This document shows positions 1 through 15,000 of a DNA stretch of 64,000 nucleotides, one piece after another. The first letter of the stretch is position 1. The number at the start of each line of letters is the position of its first letter. This DNA comes from Gymnogyps californianus (lineage: Eukaryota > Chordata > Aves > Accipitriformes > Cathartidae), in contig NC_059478.1 in the NCBI RefSeq assembly GCF_018139145.2, positions 5,952,001 through 6,016,000 on the forward strand, written 5' to 3'. The notes beneath the pieces were generated by a model. That model had not been told where the DNA came from. It worked only from the letters and a program-made list of their open reading frames with translations, and searched no databases. A program made the position numbers and the translations under genes.

Positions 1-2910
1 ATTTTATTTCCTCTACAAGTCTTTTACCTTCAGTATTGTAAGACTTGGATAGGATATGGGAGGGGAGACGGTAAGTTTGCAGCGGCAAATTAACAGAACA
101 TTACCTTTGGGGTTTATTCCACATGAAGGTATAGGAGGGAATGTTGAACGCTAAAAGCTTAGAAAACTGTTACTCATTCCTCTTTGCTTAATGGTCTTTT
201 GAAAAACATTAGATACTGTTGCAAAATGACACCACAGGAAAAAAAGATCTTTTTTGGGTGATGAGCTCATTTAGCAACACAGAATCCTCATGCTTAAAAC
301 TATGAGCAAAGATGATAAAAAAATGCTGTATATTTGCTTGACAGTTACGCTGCTAAAAGACCAAAACGGTAATACATGCTTTATGTTTTCAAATGTACTG
401 CTCCAAGACCCAGTCTTTATTAATTTTTCACTCTGGAAAACTGTAGTACCATTGGCAGCTCTTTTCCCTGGGTGATCTAGGGGAGGATGCCCAAGTGTGC
501 TTGTTGATTTACTAGGCTGGTTACAGTGGAGCGCTGTAAGGTTGAATTGCTTTTGACTGACTGGGTTGGGGGAGGGGGAAGAGATCAGATGGATAAAAAG
601 GAAGGGAATGGAAAATAAAATCCTCTGAGAACCTCTAGTTTTGCAGCTTAAGAGTTTGCATATTAAAAATAACTTTTCTCATTGGTCAAAACATTTAAGA
701 CCGGAGGAGAATGCAATGAGATTGTAAACCTGTAGGTGTCTTTGTATGTTGATAGTGTAGTGGCTGGTATGGAAATTATTAGACTTCAGTTTTCTTTTGC
801 TTGTACGGCTTGACAAGGTACTGAGGAATTTTTCTGGAATCACTCATAAAAAAAGTTTAGAAAGAAGAGCTGCTGCTTTTCAGTAAAATTGTTTTGCAAA
901 TATTCTATTCAGCATCAGTCCATGAAAGTAATGCCAGATTTCTAAAGACTTTTAATCTACACTAGCATTTATTTTTTTAGTTTTGACAAGCATAATATAA
1001 ATGATTCATGAGCTCTTTATAGAAATCCAAATTTTTGAAAAGTTTCGTTGAAGAGGTCCAATTAAAAGGCATTTGGATCATGTGTTTGGTGGACTTCTGT
1101 CTACAAAAGGAAGGAGCTGCGTGTGTGTTCATCCATGCTCCTGTCCTGATGCCATATGTAGAACAGCTGTCGTGGAACATGTCTTCTTTCTGACCTGAAA
1201 AGATTATATTGAATAGCTGATTCCAAGTAATCAAATGCTGGTGCTGCACATAATATATACTGTAAATGTATTTTTAGGTTGTTGGATTATCTATCCATGT
1301 GTGAATTCTGTATTAAAGTTACAGCATGTGGAGTTTTGGGTGTGTACAGCCAGTTGTATCAAAACTGTTCCGTGCTCTCTAGTGCTAAAATAAGCTGTAA
1401 GATCTCTAATATCTACAGAAGTTCTTTACTGCAACAAATTTTTTACATGTAAGCGTAGACCATACAGAATGTCTTTATCTTTGTTTAGCAATTAGGCTAA
1501 AGGATATTGTATGGACCCCAAGTAATTCTGTCTTAAAGATGTCCAGGATTTGCTGTACTAGAACAGAATTGCTGTAATATGAATAGAGTGAGTGGGCAGC
1601 AGCCTGCAGTTTCCTGGTATCAGGAAGGAACTGTTTGTCACTGAAAGAGGTGAGGAGGCAAGCTAGATTTCTGCAAATGCAGTCACTGAGGCCTCTGGTA
1701 CTTGATGCATTGATTCTTACTTCCTTGCACTTGTTGTCAGCCTCAAAGACGACTGGAAAATTTGTAAGGAAAGGACATTAAGAGGAAGAAAGACTCTTAA
1801 AATTCCATTCCCGCATCCTTTCATATGACTTGTTGTTCTGTCTCTGGTAATTCCTATGGGCATCCATCAGAGAGTGGATTCAGCTGAAATTAGAGGCTGT
1901 AAAAGTTAGTATTGGCATCTAAATAAAGCTTCAGATCTGTCCATGGAGAGGGTTGCATCCTGGTTGTTTTAGGTTATCTGATCCCATTCTTTATAGAAGA
2001 GGAACAAGAAGACAGTGGTAATAGTGGCCATGGAGTTCCTTATCTACGGTTCACTTTTGGGATTAAGAAAAGAGCATCTTCAAGGCATGTCAGCTAAAGT
2101 GCTTTAACAAGTCTTTGAAAATGTCCAGTGTAGACTGCTGAGACTGAATATACAGCTTGCCTGTCCTTGAGCAATGCTTGTCTCTGCTTTGTACCTTAGG
2201 CAGCTGGGAAGCCCACTTAGTGGGGTGGTGATTGAGCCACATCTCAGGTTTCCTTTTTGTTCTTTGCCCTAATGTGAAAACATGGTAAAATATGACTTTA
2301 TCTTTGGTAAGTGTTTCTGGCATCTCTAAAGCCTAAAACCTAATTGTGTCGTAAATGACGGCTTAGGTGATACAGAATAGTTCTGCATCACTGGGTGAAT
2401 TCTGCGACAAGTTTTGCAGACAGTAGAGCACACGGGTATCCTGTCTGTCATGCTCCAGCATGGAGGCAACGAGTGAATGTGCTGTCATGCGTTAATGTGG
2501 AAGCAGCAGCCCTTGTATTTCAGGAGTGAAGGAACTACATGTTCTCGTGGAACATTAATACTGTAAAATGTAATATCTATAGTAGAAGAGAACCAACAAT
2601 TGTTCCTGTCAAACTGTCAACATTTCTTTTAAAATTGAAAATGAACTTTGTAAAGATCTATTATGGCGTTGCTGTGGCTTCGCTGCATGCCAGTGCATAG
2701 GTAAACAGCGCTTGATTCAAAATTTTCATGCTATGAGGACTTCAAAATGCTGGACTGGGAGTAATTGATCTCAATATATAATCTGGGAGAGTCAGTGAAT
2801 TTTATTGTGTTTCTCTGTGTTCCGGTTTTTCAAGGTAAACGTTAAAGCAAGCTTGTTATTCTATGTTTTTTCCTGTGGGATATCACTTAACAGCTTTTGG
2901 TTTCTTTTAG
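1..2910 (+). other. CEP350: Intron (3' part) of CEP350 upstream of w1
   Basis: AT-rich sequence with many stops in all frames. I see no coding segment resembling the CEP350 region that should precede w1, so the upstream exon lies outside the window. The stretch ends in a normal acceptor (tttcttttag). No repeat family was recognised. Confidence 0.75.
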
Positions 2911-3024
2911 AGGATTCAACAGTGAAAGGAAAACCTAGTGAGAGAAACAAAGAGAAAAAAGCAACCAGACCAGTGCGGAAAGTGCAAAAACTGACACGGT
3001 TGTCAAGTCCAGAGTCCAAACAAG
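2911..3024 (+). CDS. CEP350: CEP350 exon w1
   Basis: Acceptor tttcttttag, donor caag|gtgact. It starts by completing a split codon (two bases) and ends with one spare base. It encodes a Lys/Arg-rich segment ([20 protein letters not shown] then [13 protein letters not shown]) that matches the basic region in the N-terminal fifth of CEP350. It has no globular domain. Confidence 0.9.
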
Positions 3025-6000
3025 GTGACTAGCTCTACTGTAGAGGGAAGACTGTCGCGTGTCCTTCAGAGATGAGTTTCGTCTCAAGAAATAAAGAAAA
3101 ATTAAAGCATATTGCTTTCAAAGCCTTCTCAGATGTGCAACAGTGCTGTTGTAGTGTGTTTGTAGACTGTATGCTGCATTGGGGATGTGTATGTTTTTGT
3201 TGTTGGTTGGTTGGCTGTGTGTGCTTTTTTTGGTTTATTTTAATTTTCTGCCTTTCCACTTGCCGTGTGCACCTTATGGAAACTGCGAAGAGTGTGTGTT
3301 TCTTGGGGGGGGGGGGGGGGCGGGGGCGGGCAGGTATCCTCAGGTATCTGTCAGGCCAGCACAGACAAGGAGTAGCAATAGCTCTGTTCTGGATCCTGCT
3401 TCTGTTTTGCTTGTGTTGAAGCTTGGTTAGTGCCTGACCTACAGCTCAGTGAATAATGCTGAGAGGAGGAATGGAGATGATACTAAAATCAGTGCCAGCG
3501 GGACTTGCCACGTTGTCCTTCTCTGTGAGGAGGGGCTGCAGTGAAAGCTATTCTCTTGTATGATTTCTCAACGGGGAAGCAGAGAACAGGATGACCTTCT
3601 GGCTCTTCTCTGGCTGTTGTTCTTCTACGTCCTGTGTCAAGTTGTTGCTGTCCTGCACCCTCAGTTCTGGTTTGACCCATTTCTGGCTTTTTCAGTTAGT
3701 GAAAGAATGTAAAAACACATTCCCTGACAAGTCTTACAAATCTTGATATTTATAAAGGAATGTTTGGTTTTTTTTTTTACCAATTAAGAATTTTTTATTT
3801 TCACTGTTGTCTGACATTTCCACTGTCTTTTAAATAAAATCAAAGTATTTGGAGAAGATGATGTGGGCAGGTTACTGTAGAGCAGTGCCTTATAGTAGAA
3901 AAATGAAATTAACTACATGTGGAATTCTGTCAGTGCTTCTTAGTTTTCCAGTAATGTTAATCTTTGATGTTGTGTGTAGCAAAAGAATTAGGAAGACTTC
4001 CACATCTGCTTCGTATTTGGTTTTAATTTTTGTACAAAGTAAGTAGTTATGACTGCAATCACACTACAGAGCAATTTTTTTTTTTCTTTAAATACATGCG
4101 AGGTTAGGTGTCTCTTGCACCTTTTAAGGTTTTGTATTTCTCCTTATGTACAGTGACCCATAATCGGTAAACACTTTGTTGAAGAAAAAAAGCTGCTTTA
4201 AAAAATTATTACAAAGGGTTTTTTCGAGGGTGAATGTGCACTTCTGCGTGCTGTAAATCATGAAGTTGCATGTGAAAAAGTGAGTGATATGTATGGGTTT
4301 GCTCCTTCCTGTGCTGATCAATTCATACTTAAGGAACTGTACTAAACTAACTTACATATTTGTGACAGTTCCAAGTGAGGGAGGAGCACAGAGATTGCTG
4401 CAAGTTTTAATGGCAGTGGCTATTCTCTGTAATGGATTAATTGTGAGGAGAATGATGGCCTGAAATCCCTAGAAGATAAGAACCAGATCTAAGTGGCATA
4501 TCCGTGATGGTCCATCCTCCTCCAGTCTTAGCAATAAGAAACTGCTTAACGTAGCCAAGGCTATAAATAGCCACAGCTCATGTTCTGCTCTGTTAGTATG
4601 TTTTAGTTCAGACAGCTGACTTGAAATGGAAGATGAGACTTTACACTGCCTTTTTAAATGCACACAGAAGTAATTGAGAACAGTGAGTTTGGCAAGAGAA
4701 CCCCTTTGCCTGATACGTCTGTTTCAAAGAGGCTTGTAGTGACATGTTTCAAGTGACAGATTTATAAAATACTTGGATAATTTACAATGCAAGCAAGGAT
4801 TACGGTTAGTAAATGAATGAATAGTGGGCTACAGGCTTCTGACTGAACAGGTTTCCTCCTTCTGGTTTAAAATAACAAAAAGAAAAGAAAGGAGGGGTGG
4901 GAACTGAGGACTGGGGTTGCCAAAACACTGTTGGTCTGCTGTCCTGGATTTCACTTGAAGTTGCTTTGGTACCGTGTCTTCAAAGTCCTGTTGGGCCCAG
5001 AGTACAGTCCCTTTTTGTTTGGCTGTGTTGTTTTCATGCTGCAGTGTCTGGGTTTGTTTAGACAGTGCTGTCAGAGGTAGAACCTGAAATTGAATGGTTG
5101 GAAATCAACTGCAAATTGTGTATTCAAGTTAGGTACTTTTCTAGCAATAAAATACTGCTAAATGGTCTGAATTAGGTTATTAATAACTTTCTTTTTTATA
5201 TGATGCTTTTCTCCAAAGCTCTTTAAGGTCATTACTTCAAAAAAATTAATAATTATATTGGAAGTTAGTGGGATGAAAGATGAGTTGAATAAACCTAGCA
5301 TTTAATCTAACCAATATTAGGTAAAGATGCCACTGTACCCAGGTTTTTATAATTTAATTATATGTAGGATGATAAAACAATACTAATACCATTTTGATTG
5401 GGTTTCTGTCACCTGCAAGGTAATCTGTTCTCTAAGTATCAACTAACAGGGTTATATCTTAACTATTTTCAGTCATGGTACAGAAATCCCAGCTAGAGGA
5501 CAATGAGTTGGTATTGGCGTAGAACAACTGCTGCTCAGTATTTTTTAACCTCTCACAAGACACCTGTCTCAACAATTAATTATCTGTAAAAAATCTCTAA
5601 AGTTTTGGGGTGGTTTTTTCCTAGAATATCAGCTAATATTCTTTTAATATGAAGATGAATCGGTTTTTATCTCCTGCCTTTATTTTTGTTCTTATTATTA
5701 CAACATTTTAGGTTCTTTTATCTTTTTTCTTATTTAAGTGGAGTTGAACAGCTTCTTCTTAGATGTCTACAAATATTTTCCCTCTCCCCCAGTGACCTTT
5801 GCTTACACATTTTAGACCTGTATAACCCTTTTTTCTTTTTCACATCAGTTTTTGTAGGGCTTTAATGTGCTACAGTATGTTTTGGGTTTTTACATTGTGT
5901 TATATGTAGGCACGAAGCACTGATAGTTGCGATTCAGCTGTTGTGTGTCTTCACAGTACATCACTGTTATGACTGTTTGCGTAACTGCAGCCGTACCACT

Positions 6001-9000
6001 TATGCAGAACTAAATGGTATAGAAGAGATTAACAGTTGCAATAAATACTTCTTTTTGATACGTTGGCAAATCCATCTAGTGCTTGACTTTTATTTATTAC
6101 TTATTGTGCAGGTGGAAACTATGTAATAAGTGCATCCTCCTGGCGGGAGGGACAAAAGCTAGTAAAAAAGATACTGGGTCCAGCTCCCAGAATAGAACAG
6201 GACAGAAGAGCTGTATCTAGTGACAGAACAGGACGAGAGCGAGCTGCCAAGTCTGGTAAGTTGTACTTTTATCACTGGACTTTTTTCATTTTACTTAATT
6301 TATTATATAACACTGGATGTCTGCAGAATAAAGCAGACTTTTGAGATAGAATGTAATCAGTTTCTTACTAAAAGAACTCCTATTTTTAACGTGGGATTCA
6401 AGGGGGGAGAATTTTGCTCATATCCATGGTTGGATGGATGCATAACCTCTCTTCCTGGGTGGATTATGAACTTTTCGTGGTGTCATGGGAAGCCTGCCCT
6501 GCACATGTGACTTGAGAGGCAGTACATGCTGCGAAGGTGCTCAGGAGCTCTGCAAAAGATGGGAAATAGGTTGCAACCAAAAAAACGGATTACCTGCAGT
6601 CTGTCTTTGCCGCTTGAAGCTAGTGGGGAAAGGAATGGCTAGCAGTGGTCCACAGGCCAGATGAATTTTCCAAATGTGCTGCATATAATACGTAAGCTAT
6701 GGTTGGGCATCCCTGTTTTACAGGAATTCTGGTTCTTCCCGATACTACGTAACGTCATCTGTGTGCATCATAAATCTTCATTGATTCCTCCACCAGCCCT
6801 TTTCAGAATTTATCCAGAATCTCAGACAGGGCGAGTAAGGGATGGTGGTAGCTGCTGTGCTTCTTATGCCTGTGAGGTGGTGAGGCTGGTAAGAATATAA
6901 AGGGTGTGAGCTCAGTCTAAGCAAAGGCAGCTATATTCAGACTATGACACTGGATGAAGCAAAAGCACGTTTACAGTGAGATCTGCACTCCTCCCTCATC
7001 CTCGCTTTTGCAGCTGTTTCAGTGATTGCATGTAATTTCCCAAATTTTATTTTTACCTGAAATATTTGACAAGTCTTATTCTTTAGCAGGCTGTATTGGA
7101 AGGACAGGTTCAGATTCTAGACTGGATGTTACCCGTAAAACCTCTTCAAGAAGTTCTGAAAGGTCAAGAAGTAAAGTGCGGTCTGAGAATAATCTGAAGA
7201 AACTGGAAGCTGCTCTTCCAGATGATAACCAAGAAGATCATACCTCTGTAAATAAGGACTTCCTGCCCGTGGAGATACGTGGAATTCTTGATGACTTGCA
7301 GTTGGATTCCATGAGTACAAAGCAAGAGAAAGATGTGGAAAAGCAGAATCAGAAATCTGTTTTGCCTACTCAAAGTGCCAGGAGCCACAGTCCAACGAAA
7401 AGGAAACCGGACAAGACAGCTGCCAGTGAGGAGCCTCAGGTGATATCTAAGAAACGTCACTATGATACGGATGAAGTTCGTCAGTACATCATCAGGCAGC
7501 AAGAGGAGAGGAAGAAGAAGCAGAATGAAGAGAAGAAGGCACAAAAGGAGGCAACAGAACAGAAGAACAAAAGGCTCCAAGAGCTCTACAGAAAGCAGAA
7601 GGAGGCTTTTACTAAAGTGAAGAATGTGCCGCCTCCTGAGCCTTCAGCAGCCAAACGGTTACAGGAAACCTATTCTAAACTATTGCTGGAACATACATTT
7701 TTAGAAGAGCCACCTCAGCTGCCTACGGTGCAGGAAACACAGGTATAGCTGATTCACTAACTTAATGTGTTGCAGTTGTTTGCAGGAATAGGAGGTCATA
7801 TGTTTAGGAAGGTCATGACTTGTCCTGGTCTGGTTATCAGTTAAGAAAAAGGATACAACGAAAACTGTGTAGCTTTTGCTTAAATGTAGTGGTTTTGATC
7901 TGGAGCATCCTTGCTAGTGGCTGCTTTTCAGCACAGCAAGGCCTACTAGAAAGGTGAATGGAAATCGTCTTTCTATTATAAATAGAAGCAAATTCTGGAT
8001 ATTAGCTAACAGCAGCTATAAAGGTTGGCTCTTAAGAAAACTGTAAACATCAGTCAAACCATGAATTGAAGAGCTTTGTCTGAAGTTGCTTTCAGTCAGT
8101 GGACAAACTTCCTTAGCAGTGAGTTAAATAAGTTTACTAATCACAAACTGAATTTGAAAGAAGATTAATATATGGTAAAAGACTAATACCAAGTTGATGT
8201 GTTTGGCTGAACTAGTTTGGTATGTAAGCAAAGCTTTTTCCCCAGTACATTCTCCTGAGACAAAAACATAATGTCTTGTGTTTTTAAGTCTGTGTGTGGT
8301 AGGAAAGATGTGATACTACACTGAGAAATGTAAGCCTTTTCAATTTTAATGAGATGGGAGCTTCTAAACTCCTGCAGACTTTTGAAAATGCATTTTTCTG
8401 GTTGTCTTCATTTCTAGTCCAGACCTGGTTATCAACCATCTGGGGAATCCGACAAAGAAAACAAGGCTCAAGAGCGTCCTCCTAGTGCATCTTCGAGTAG
8501 TGACATGTCGCTTTCAGAACCGCAGCAGCCGCTACTGAGGTGAGCCATTGTGGGCCTTTTGAGAGAGAGGAAAATACGCTAGTTTTCACCTCTGAGAGGT
8601 GAAAATAGACTAGGCTCTTAAGTTCGTGTTCTAGGGAGAGTAATTGTCTTTATGGCAATTATAACATTTCCTCGCAGTAAAGAGGAAGCTGATGCAGGAA
8701 AGCATATGAAAATTTTGGCTATGGGTATTTAGTGAGTCTGTAAATAAATAAAGTGAATGGTGGTTGCTGTTAATCTTTTGCTGACATCAAGGGGATGTGC
8801 ATTTCATATTGGGAGACTATATTTCCTCTGCCATTGCTGTCGGGCAAGAGAGGCTGGTCATATGAATACGTCTGTTGATTTTTTGTATTTCATTTGTTCA
8901 ATGTTTCTATTTAATCTATTATCTTGGATTCAGGCCTTTAGTTACTGTCTCTAAAGTACCAAAAACCTTTGCTTCTGCTTGGAACTAGCCTTTCCCTGTT

Positions 9001-12000
9001 TCCTTTCATGCTGCTTTCCCCATTTTTAATTGTTCAGTGTATTATCAGTTTTTCTTGCTGTAAGTCAAGGTGCCTAACCAAACACTTAAATATAAGGAAC
9101 TAAAAATCATAAAGTTTCTCGCATATCCTTAATATCCTGTTGTGCAAGTGTGTCTTCATTTTTAATTACCTAGTGGATGTCTGCTTCTTAAATATATACT
9201 TGCTTCATTATCTGTACCTTAACTTGGTCAAATCCACGCTGACTTTGTAAATTCAATGAGACCTCTTTCCTTTCTGGAAAATTTCGAGGAAGCACGAGGA
9301 ATGCTATGTAGTACTGTGTATAGAATAGGCTGCTAAACCATATGGTAGTAAATATTGTTGGTCTAACATCGTAAGGAAAAAATGTCAGTACTAGTAGCAG
9401 GGGAGAGATGAGACTTAAAGGGCTGCATAAGTTATTTGGAGAACCTCATAGTAAGCAGAGAAGCAGTTATTTTGTGAGGGACTTTCCAGATTTCCTAGTA
9501 TTCAGAATATGTGCAATTGATATTAGTGAAGGAAGGTCTCTACAGAACTCCTGTCATGCAAATGGGAGCTATCTGGAAATAAAAAAGATGCTTACAGAAC
9601 TTTAAACATCCTTGTATTTCCAGTCCTCCTTTTCTCTAAGTGTTCTTCATGCCTACCCTAAGTGACAGCCCCAGTGAAACATGGGCTGGGTTCAACTGGA
9701 GGGGGAAGGCTGGGGCTAAGAAATTCCAAGGAAAAAAAAAAAAAGACGTTTCTTTCCTTTTGAAGTCAGGAGACTTTTGGAAAAGACTTACTGCTGATGA
9801 TGAAAACACTCAGCTTGTTACAACTCTAAAACACATGGTACACCATAAACAGCATTTGAAATGTGGAAGGTGCTGTGTTGCTTGGTTGTTGAGGGTTTTT
9901 TTGTTTGTTTTTCTTTAAATAACATTCTGTAACTGTTTACTGTCCCAATCCCTGCCCCTCTGATTCCACCAAAAAGTATTTCTTCCTGAAGAATAAATTT
10001 GTGGCAATGATACTTTCATCTAAAACAACAGTACTTGTATAAGTCATCAGCTTAAGTGTTGACTTTTCATTTCAGGAGCGATTTGATGGAGCCTCCATGG
10101 GTACAGCCAGACAGGTTGAGCCCAAGAGTCCAGCTCTCTCATCCGCAAGCTCTCACGGGCTCAAATGGAGGCCCTTGCTCCCAACACTGGAGTCTAGAGC
10201 AGATGGACCTTTTGTCAAAGGAGTGTGACGCGATGTTGGCAGGCAGGAGGAGCCATGCTGCACCCGTGGGATCGCTGACCTTGATGCCTCAGTCATACCT
10301 GAGTTCACCTGCTGCACAGCAAAATCTCTTAGTAAAACCTACTGCTAATCAATATAAGAGCAAATTAGATCGGATTGAGGCTTTGAAAGCTACAGCTGCT
10401 TCCCTTTCTAGCAGGATTGAAAGCGAAGCCAAAAAGTTGGCTGGGGCTGGTATCAATTATGGTACCATGTGGAACTCAGACCATGAATTTATGCAAGAAA
10501 ACCAGGATGATGGGCGGTGGGCAAAGGCTGTGAGTCCTCCTGTGAGAGAGGAAAATGAAGATGCTTTTTCAGCCAGAATTCAAAAAATGTTGGGTACCTG
10601 TGTGTCTCATACAGCCTTTGATGACAGTCTTCCTGGGGTAGGCAACCTTAGTGAATTTAAAAAGCTCCCCGAGACGATCAGGCCTCATACTGCTGCAGTC
10701 AGCCTTGGAATGAGGTCCCCTGCTGCTAACAGGCATGAGGGGATACTAGGACATTTATCTAAGAGACAGACTGACTCCCCGGGACGTGAAAACCAGGCTT
10801 ACGCTCCGAATAAAGCTGTAATTCCTCACGAGTCCAGCATCGACTCCATCAGCGAAGGGCCTCTCCTGAGTGACGGAAGCCTCTCTGAAGAGGAAGGAGG
10901 CCAGCACAAACAGTTGCCACTGAAGATGCTGGAGACATTAAAAGAGAAGGATTTCTGCATTCGGGAGAGGAATGCTTTTGAGCCCATAAAGGAGTTTCAG
11001 AAAGAAGCTGAGAAGTATTTGCCACTTTTCACTCAGACGAGTGGCGCACACAGCAAGGGGCCATGGGAGGAACTGGCGAAGGGAAGTCCCCACAGTGTCA
11101 TCAACATCTTTGCGAAAAGTTATCAGCTTCATGGAAAAGGTAACAATGGAAAAATTTCTCGAAGCTCTTGTGAATTACTATTTTCCCAGTTTTACTACTC
11201 CATACGCTTTATACTTCATGGATAAGGAATGTGCTTTTAGATTTCTGAAACATGAATCTGTGTAAGGCTTTCTCACTTTACTTTTGGATGATAAATTATT
11301 TCCCCTACCTTCTTTTGCCGCCTTGTCTAAGGAAAGAAAGATGGAAACCCCCCCCACACACTTTTGGGCTGGAAGAAGATTATTTTTGTATTAGATTGCT
11401 CTGTATTTCTAGATCAGTAACTAATTCATATGCTGGGTTACGTGTATTAAGGACACCCATTGTTATGGAATTGTGAATGTGAAGTTTACATTTATTGAAT
11501 CCAAAATTGCATACTAAGTCTAAATTGCCCAGAGTGCATTTGGAAATGGTTCTCTCCACCATGGAGACCCTCTGGATTGGAATGTGCGTCCTCCTACTAT
11601 ATATGCACTCCAGATCTTCTGTAATAATACATCATTCCTGTTTCAGTTAAGGCAGAAAGATGAAATTCATTCTTTATGCAGCACTTCATGGCATAAACAT
11701 GAGTGCTTGCATATATCCTGAGTTCTTGCTGTGCAAGAATAATATAGCTTTACTGTATTATTAGAAGCATGTAGCTTCAGTGGATGAATGATGTGGACTT
11801 TCCTTTTGCATCTTTGCTCATATGAGTTACTCGATAGTATCTCAAAGTAGCGCAACAATTAAAACTCTGGTAACAATATTTGATTTTGAGAAGGTAAGGT
11901 TTTAGTATATCAGTACGGAAAGTCTCTTGCTTAAACGATCCCATTTCAAGTGTTAGTGTCTTATGGCATGCTTTACAAGTGTCTCATGCAGGATGCTTCT

Positions 12001-15000
12001 TTTGGTTTTCATTTTTTGTACAAATTTATTCTTCATTTATGAGTACTGTTTCTCTTGCCTTGAGTTCCTCATTTTGAAGAGGAATGTTTTCTGAGAAGTT
12101 GATTTTTATCTTGTAGTTTTTCTTGATTCTTTTTTCCTTCATTTTATTTCCCTTAAAGATGATTGCGTTTAAATTTTCTGCAGATGGCTCTACTCTCAAG
12201 CACTGTGCTCTTCAAGAATGTTTTAGCTGGAGTGTGTTAATGAAGTAGAGTATTCAATAATTTACAAAAAGAGGAAGACTGTGCTTGTTATGTTGTGTTA
12301 AAACTGCCATGGGACGGCTATACTGTTGTTTTCCTGACGTTTTTGTGTTTGAAAGGAAGTCTTTGTAACTCGTGGTTGGGAACATTTAAATTCCTGAAGC
12401 TTTATTGCCTGTTTGGTGCTCATTTGCATTTGGTATCATTTTTGTCTTTTCCCTTCTTTGTCCACACTTTAGTGTTTGATGAAAGGTCGAGTGGAGGGTC
12501 TGCCCTTCTGCGCCCTTTACTCCCTGCCATGAGCCCTCCAGAGAGCGTGGTTTCTTACGAAGATGATTTTGCCTCGTCGCAGGGAAGTGGCACTTTAACA
12601 GACAAAAAGATTGCACGTGACCTCAGGTAAATGTGTGTTAGACTTCTTGTAAAAATCAAAATGCGGAATTCAACAGAAAATAGTTAATGCAAAATTTGTT
12701 TCGTAATATGCTGGATATCTTTTCTGTTATGCTGTATTGTAATAGTAGTCAAAGTGATGAGGTATTTCCTTAGGACTTTGCAGTTAATATAGCAACCAGC
12801 ATGGTTAAGACATAAAGATTAGAGTCGAGGATTCCTGTTCTCTGTCTAGTTTTTGTTCTTCTTTAGTCTGACAGGTAGCTTTAGGCAAGGTTCCCTTTGT
12901 AGTCAGGTGCAAATTAGTTCTCCAACTTGTGTGGCTGCTATAATGCTCAATTGGTTAGTCTTTGTGATTTAGAAAAAAGAAAAGATATTTGAAAGAGTTA
13001 AAATACCTTCAGTACTTCAAAATTTTATAAAAAGCCTATAATTGCTTCCAGTGAGGGTTCAGTAATGCTTAGTAATGGATACATAAATTGTCTGTAAGAA
13101 CTTTTAAAACCTTTTGTTCAGACTAAAATTTGAAGACTGTAAATCCTAGGCTCTCCATGTTACTACTGAATTCATGTGGCTTCCTGAATTTCCGAAGACC
13201 CCTTTTTTGTAATGAGGTGTATTTACATCTTTTAGACACCTTGGGGAAGGCCACAAGTATTGTGTTTATATTGGTGGTACTTCACCTCAGAAGAGAGGAA
13301 GGTAAAAGGCACTTTGCACACTGCAAATGTTGGCTGCAAAAAATGTCTTCTTTCTGATTAAAATTCTTGATAGGTCTTCTGTTGGTATTATTTAGTATAT
13401 GATGCATTACCCCCTTATTTGCAAATCTTTTGTAATCCTTTATTGAAAATCACTCATATTTCTGTCAATTTATTGATGATATCTGTATGCCCAGAGATTA
13501 TCTAAAATGCAGTCATATTTGGAGTCGTTCTTATGTTGTTCAAGTCTGTAGTCAAATAGCTCTTAAGAGTTAGCATTGGAAAGGATGGTTGTTACCCATC
13601 TTTTACTGTTTCATATTATCAGAAGTATGTTTCAATATGTTCAATATCATGTCAAACTTCCTACTGTTTTAGCTGTCATAGTTTTTAATCTCAAAATCAA
13701 TGCTTTTCAAGATGGGCTAATTATAATTAGTGCAGTTTTAGCCATCTGTCTCTAATTTAAAGTGTGGTGGATTTCTTGTGCACAGTGTAATGCGGGAGTT
13801 AGAAGTCCTTAGTTAATCACTGTCAATGTGCTCCTTTTTAGTGTTGCTGGCAGCAGTAATTCAAGCATTCAGGAAGAAGTTCCTACTAGGAAGTCTCCCC
13901 ATGAACCTCGATCTGTAGAGCTTGCTTCTCAGCATTCGTCTGGTCCACGGTCTGCAGCATCTTCTCGCTCATCTGCTTCCTCTAAAAAGAGAGGGAAAAA
14001 GGAACGTAAGTGCAGTACTTGACTGTAGGGTATTTTTTTTTTTGAAGGAGGTTTTAGGGTTTTCTTGTTATGAAAACTGCAGTCTTTCTACATATCTAGA
14101 AAGTGTAATCTAATGCTAATAGGAGGATTTATTTATTCCTCCAGTGATTCCTTCCTAAATTCTTTTTGACTCTGATTATTCTCAGACCGTAAAATGCAGT
14201 CATCTGAAATTAAGTAGGCAAGAGGTTAACAGTATTGAAAATGTTTCCTTTCCTAAACCAGCCTTCTAACAAATTACTTAATTTTAATATCGTGTGGGAA
14301 CTATCCTCAGATTCTGTACTGAGGAAATTCCAATAGGCTGCTGAGAAATCTGAGTTGTGGCCACATTTATGAAGGTGACAAGTTTGCCTGTATATGCTTC
14401 ATCTTTGGATCACAGACAGTTTTCCTAGTGCACAAATTAATAAATACGGTTCTTCCTGCAGTAACTTGTACATTACAAAAACATGAAGAAACTTGATATT
14501 TGGTACACTTACTATATAAGCAGTGGATGACATAAGGAAAAGCTAGTTTTAAAGTCAATAAAAGGATGAGAAAAATAAGATTGGGCATTCCAAATTATCT
14601 CTATTTTTTCAAAATTCTCTAGCTTACCCAAAGAAAGCTAGGCTTTATTCTAATTATCAGTATTGAAGAGTCAAATGCTTGTTTTCTTTATTTAAACTGA
14701 TAGTGTGCTGAAATGAAAGCTGAGTGACAGTTTTGTTGACAGTGGACACAATATGCAGAAGAGAACTTGATCTCCTGTAGGAAGTTTCCAAATTTGCATT
14801 TCTTTCTTGTTGGATTTATAGATTTCTAACTCAAAGGCATCTTTAAGTGGGGGGGGGAAAAATATCAATTATTTGTTTTGGGGCTCCTGATGGCTAAGAT
14901 ATTCATACTTAGAATACCTAATGTAAACTTTTCGCAATGTTGTTGCTTCTTAGGGTTGGACTCTTTCAATGGAAGTTCTCACCACTTTCCTGTGGAAGAA

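Noticed and set aside
7164..7580. 138-codon minus-strand frame
   Set aside because: Leu-rich antisense shadow of the Lys/Glu-rich exon w3 (complement of AAG/GAG codons).
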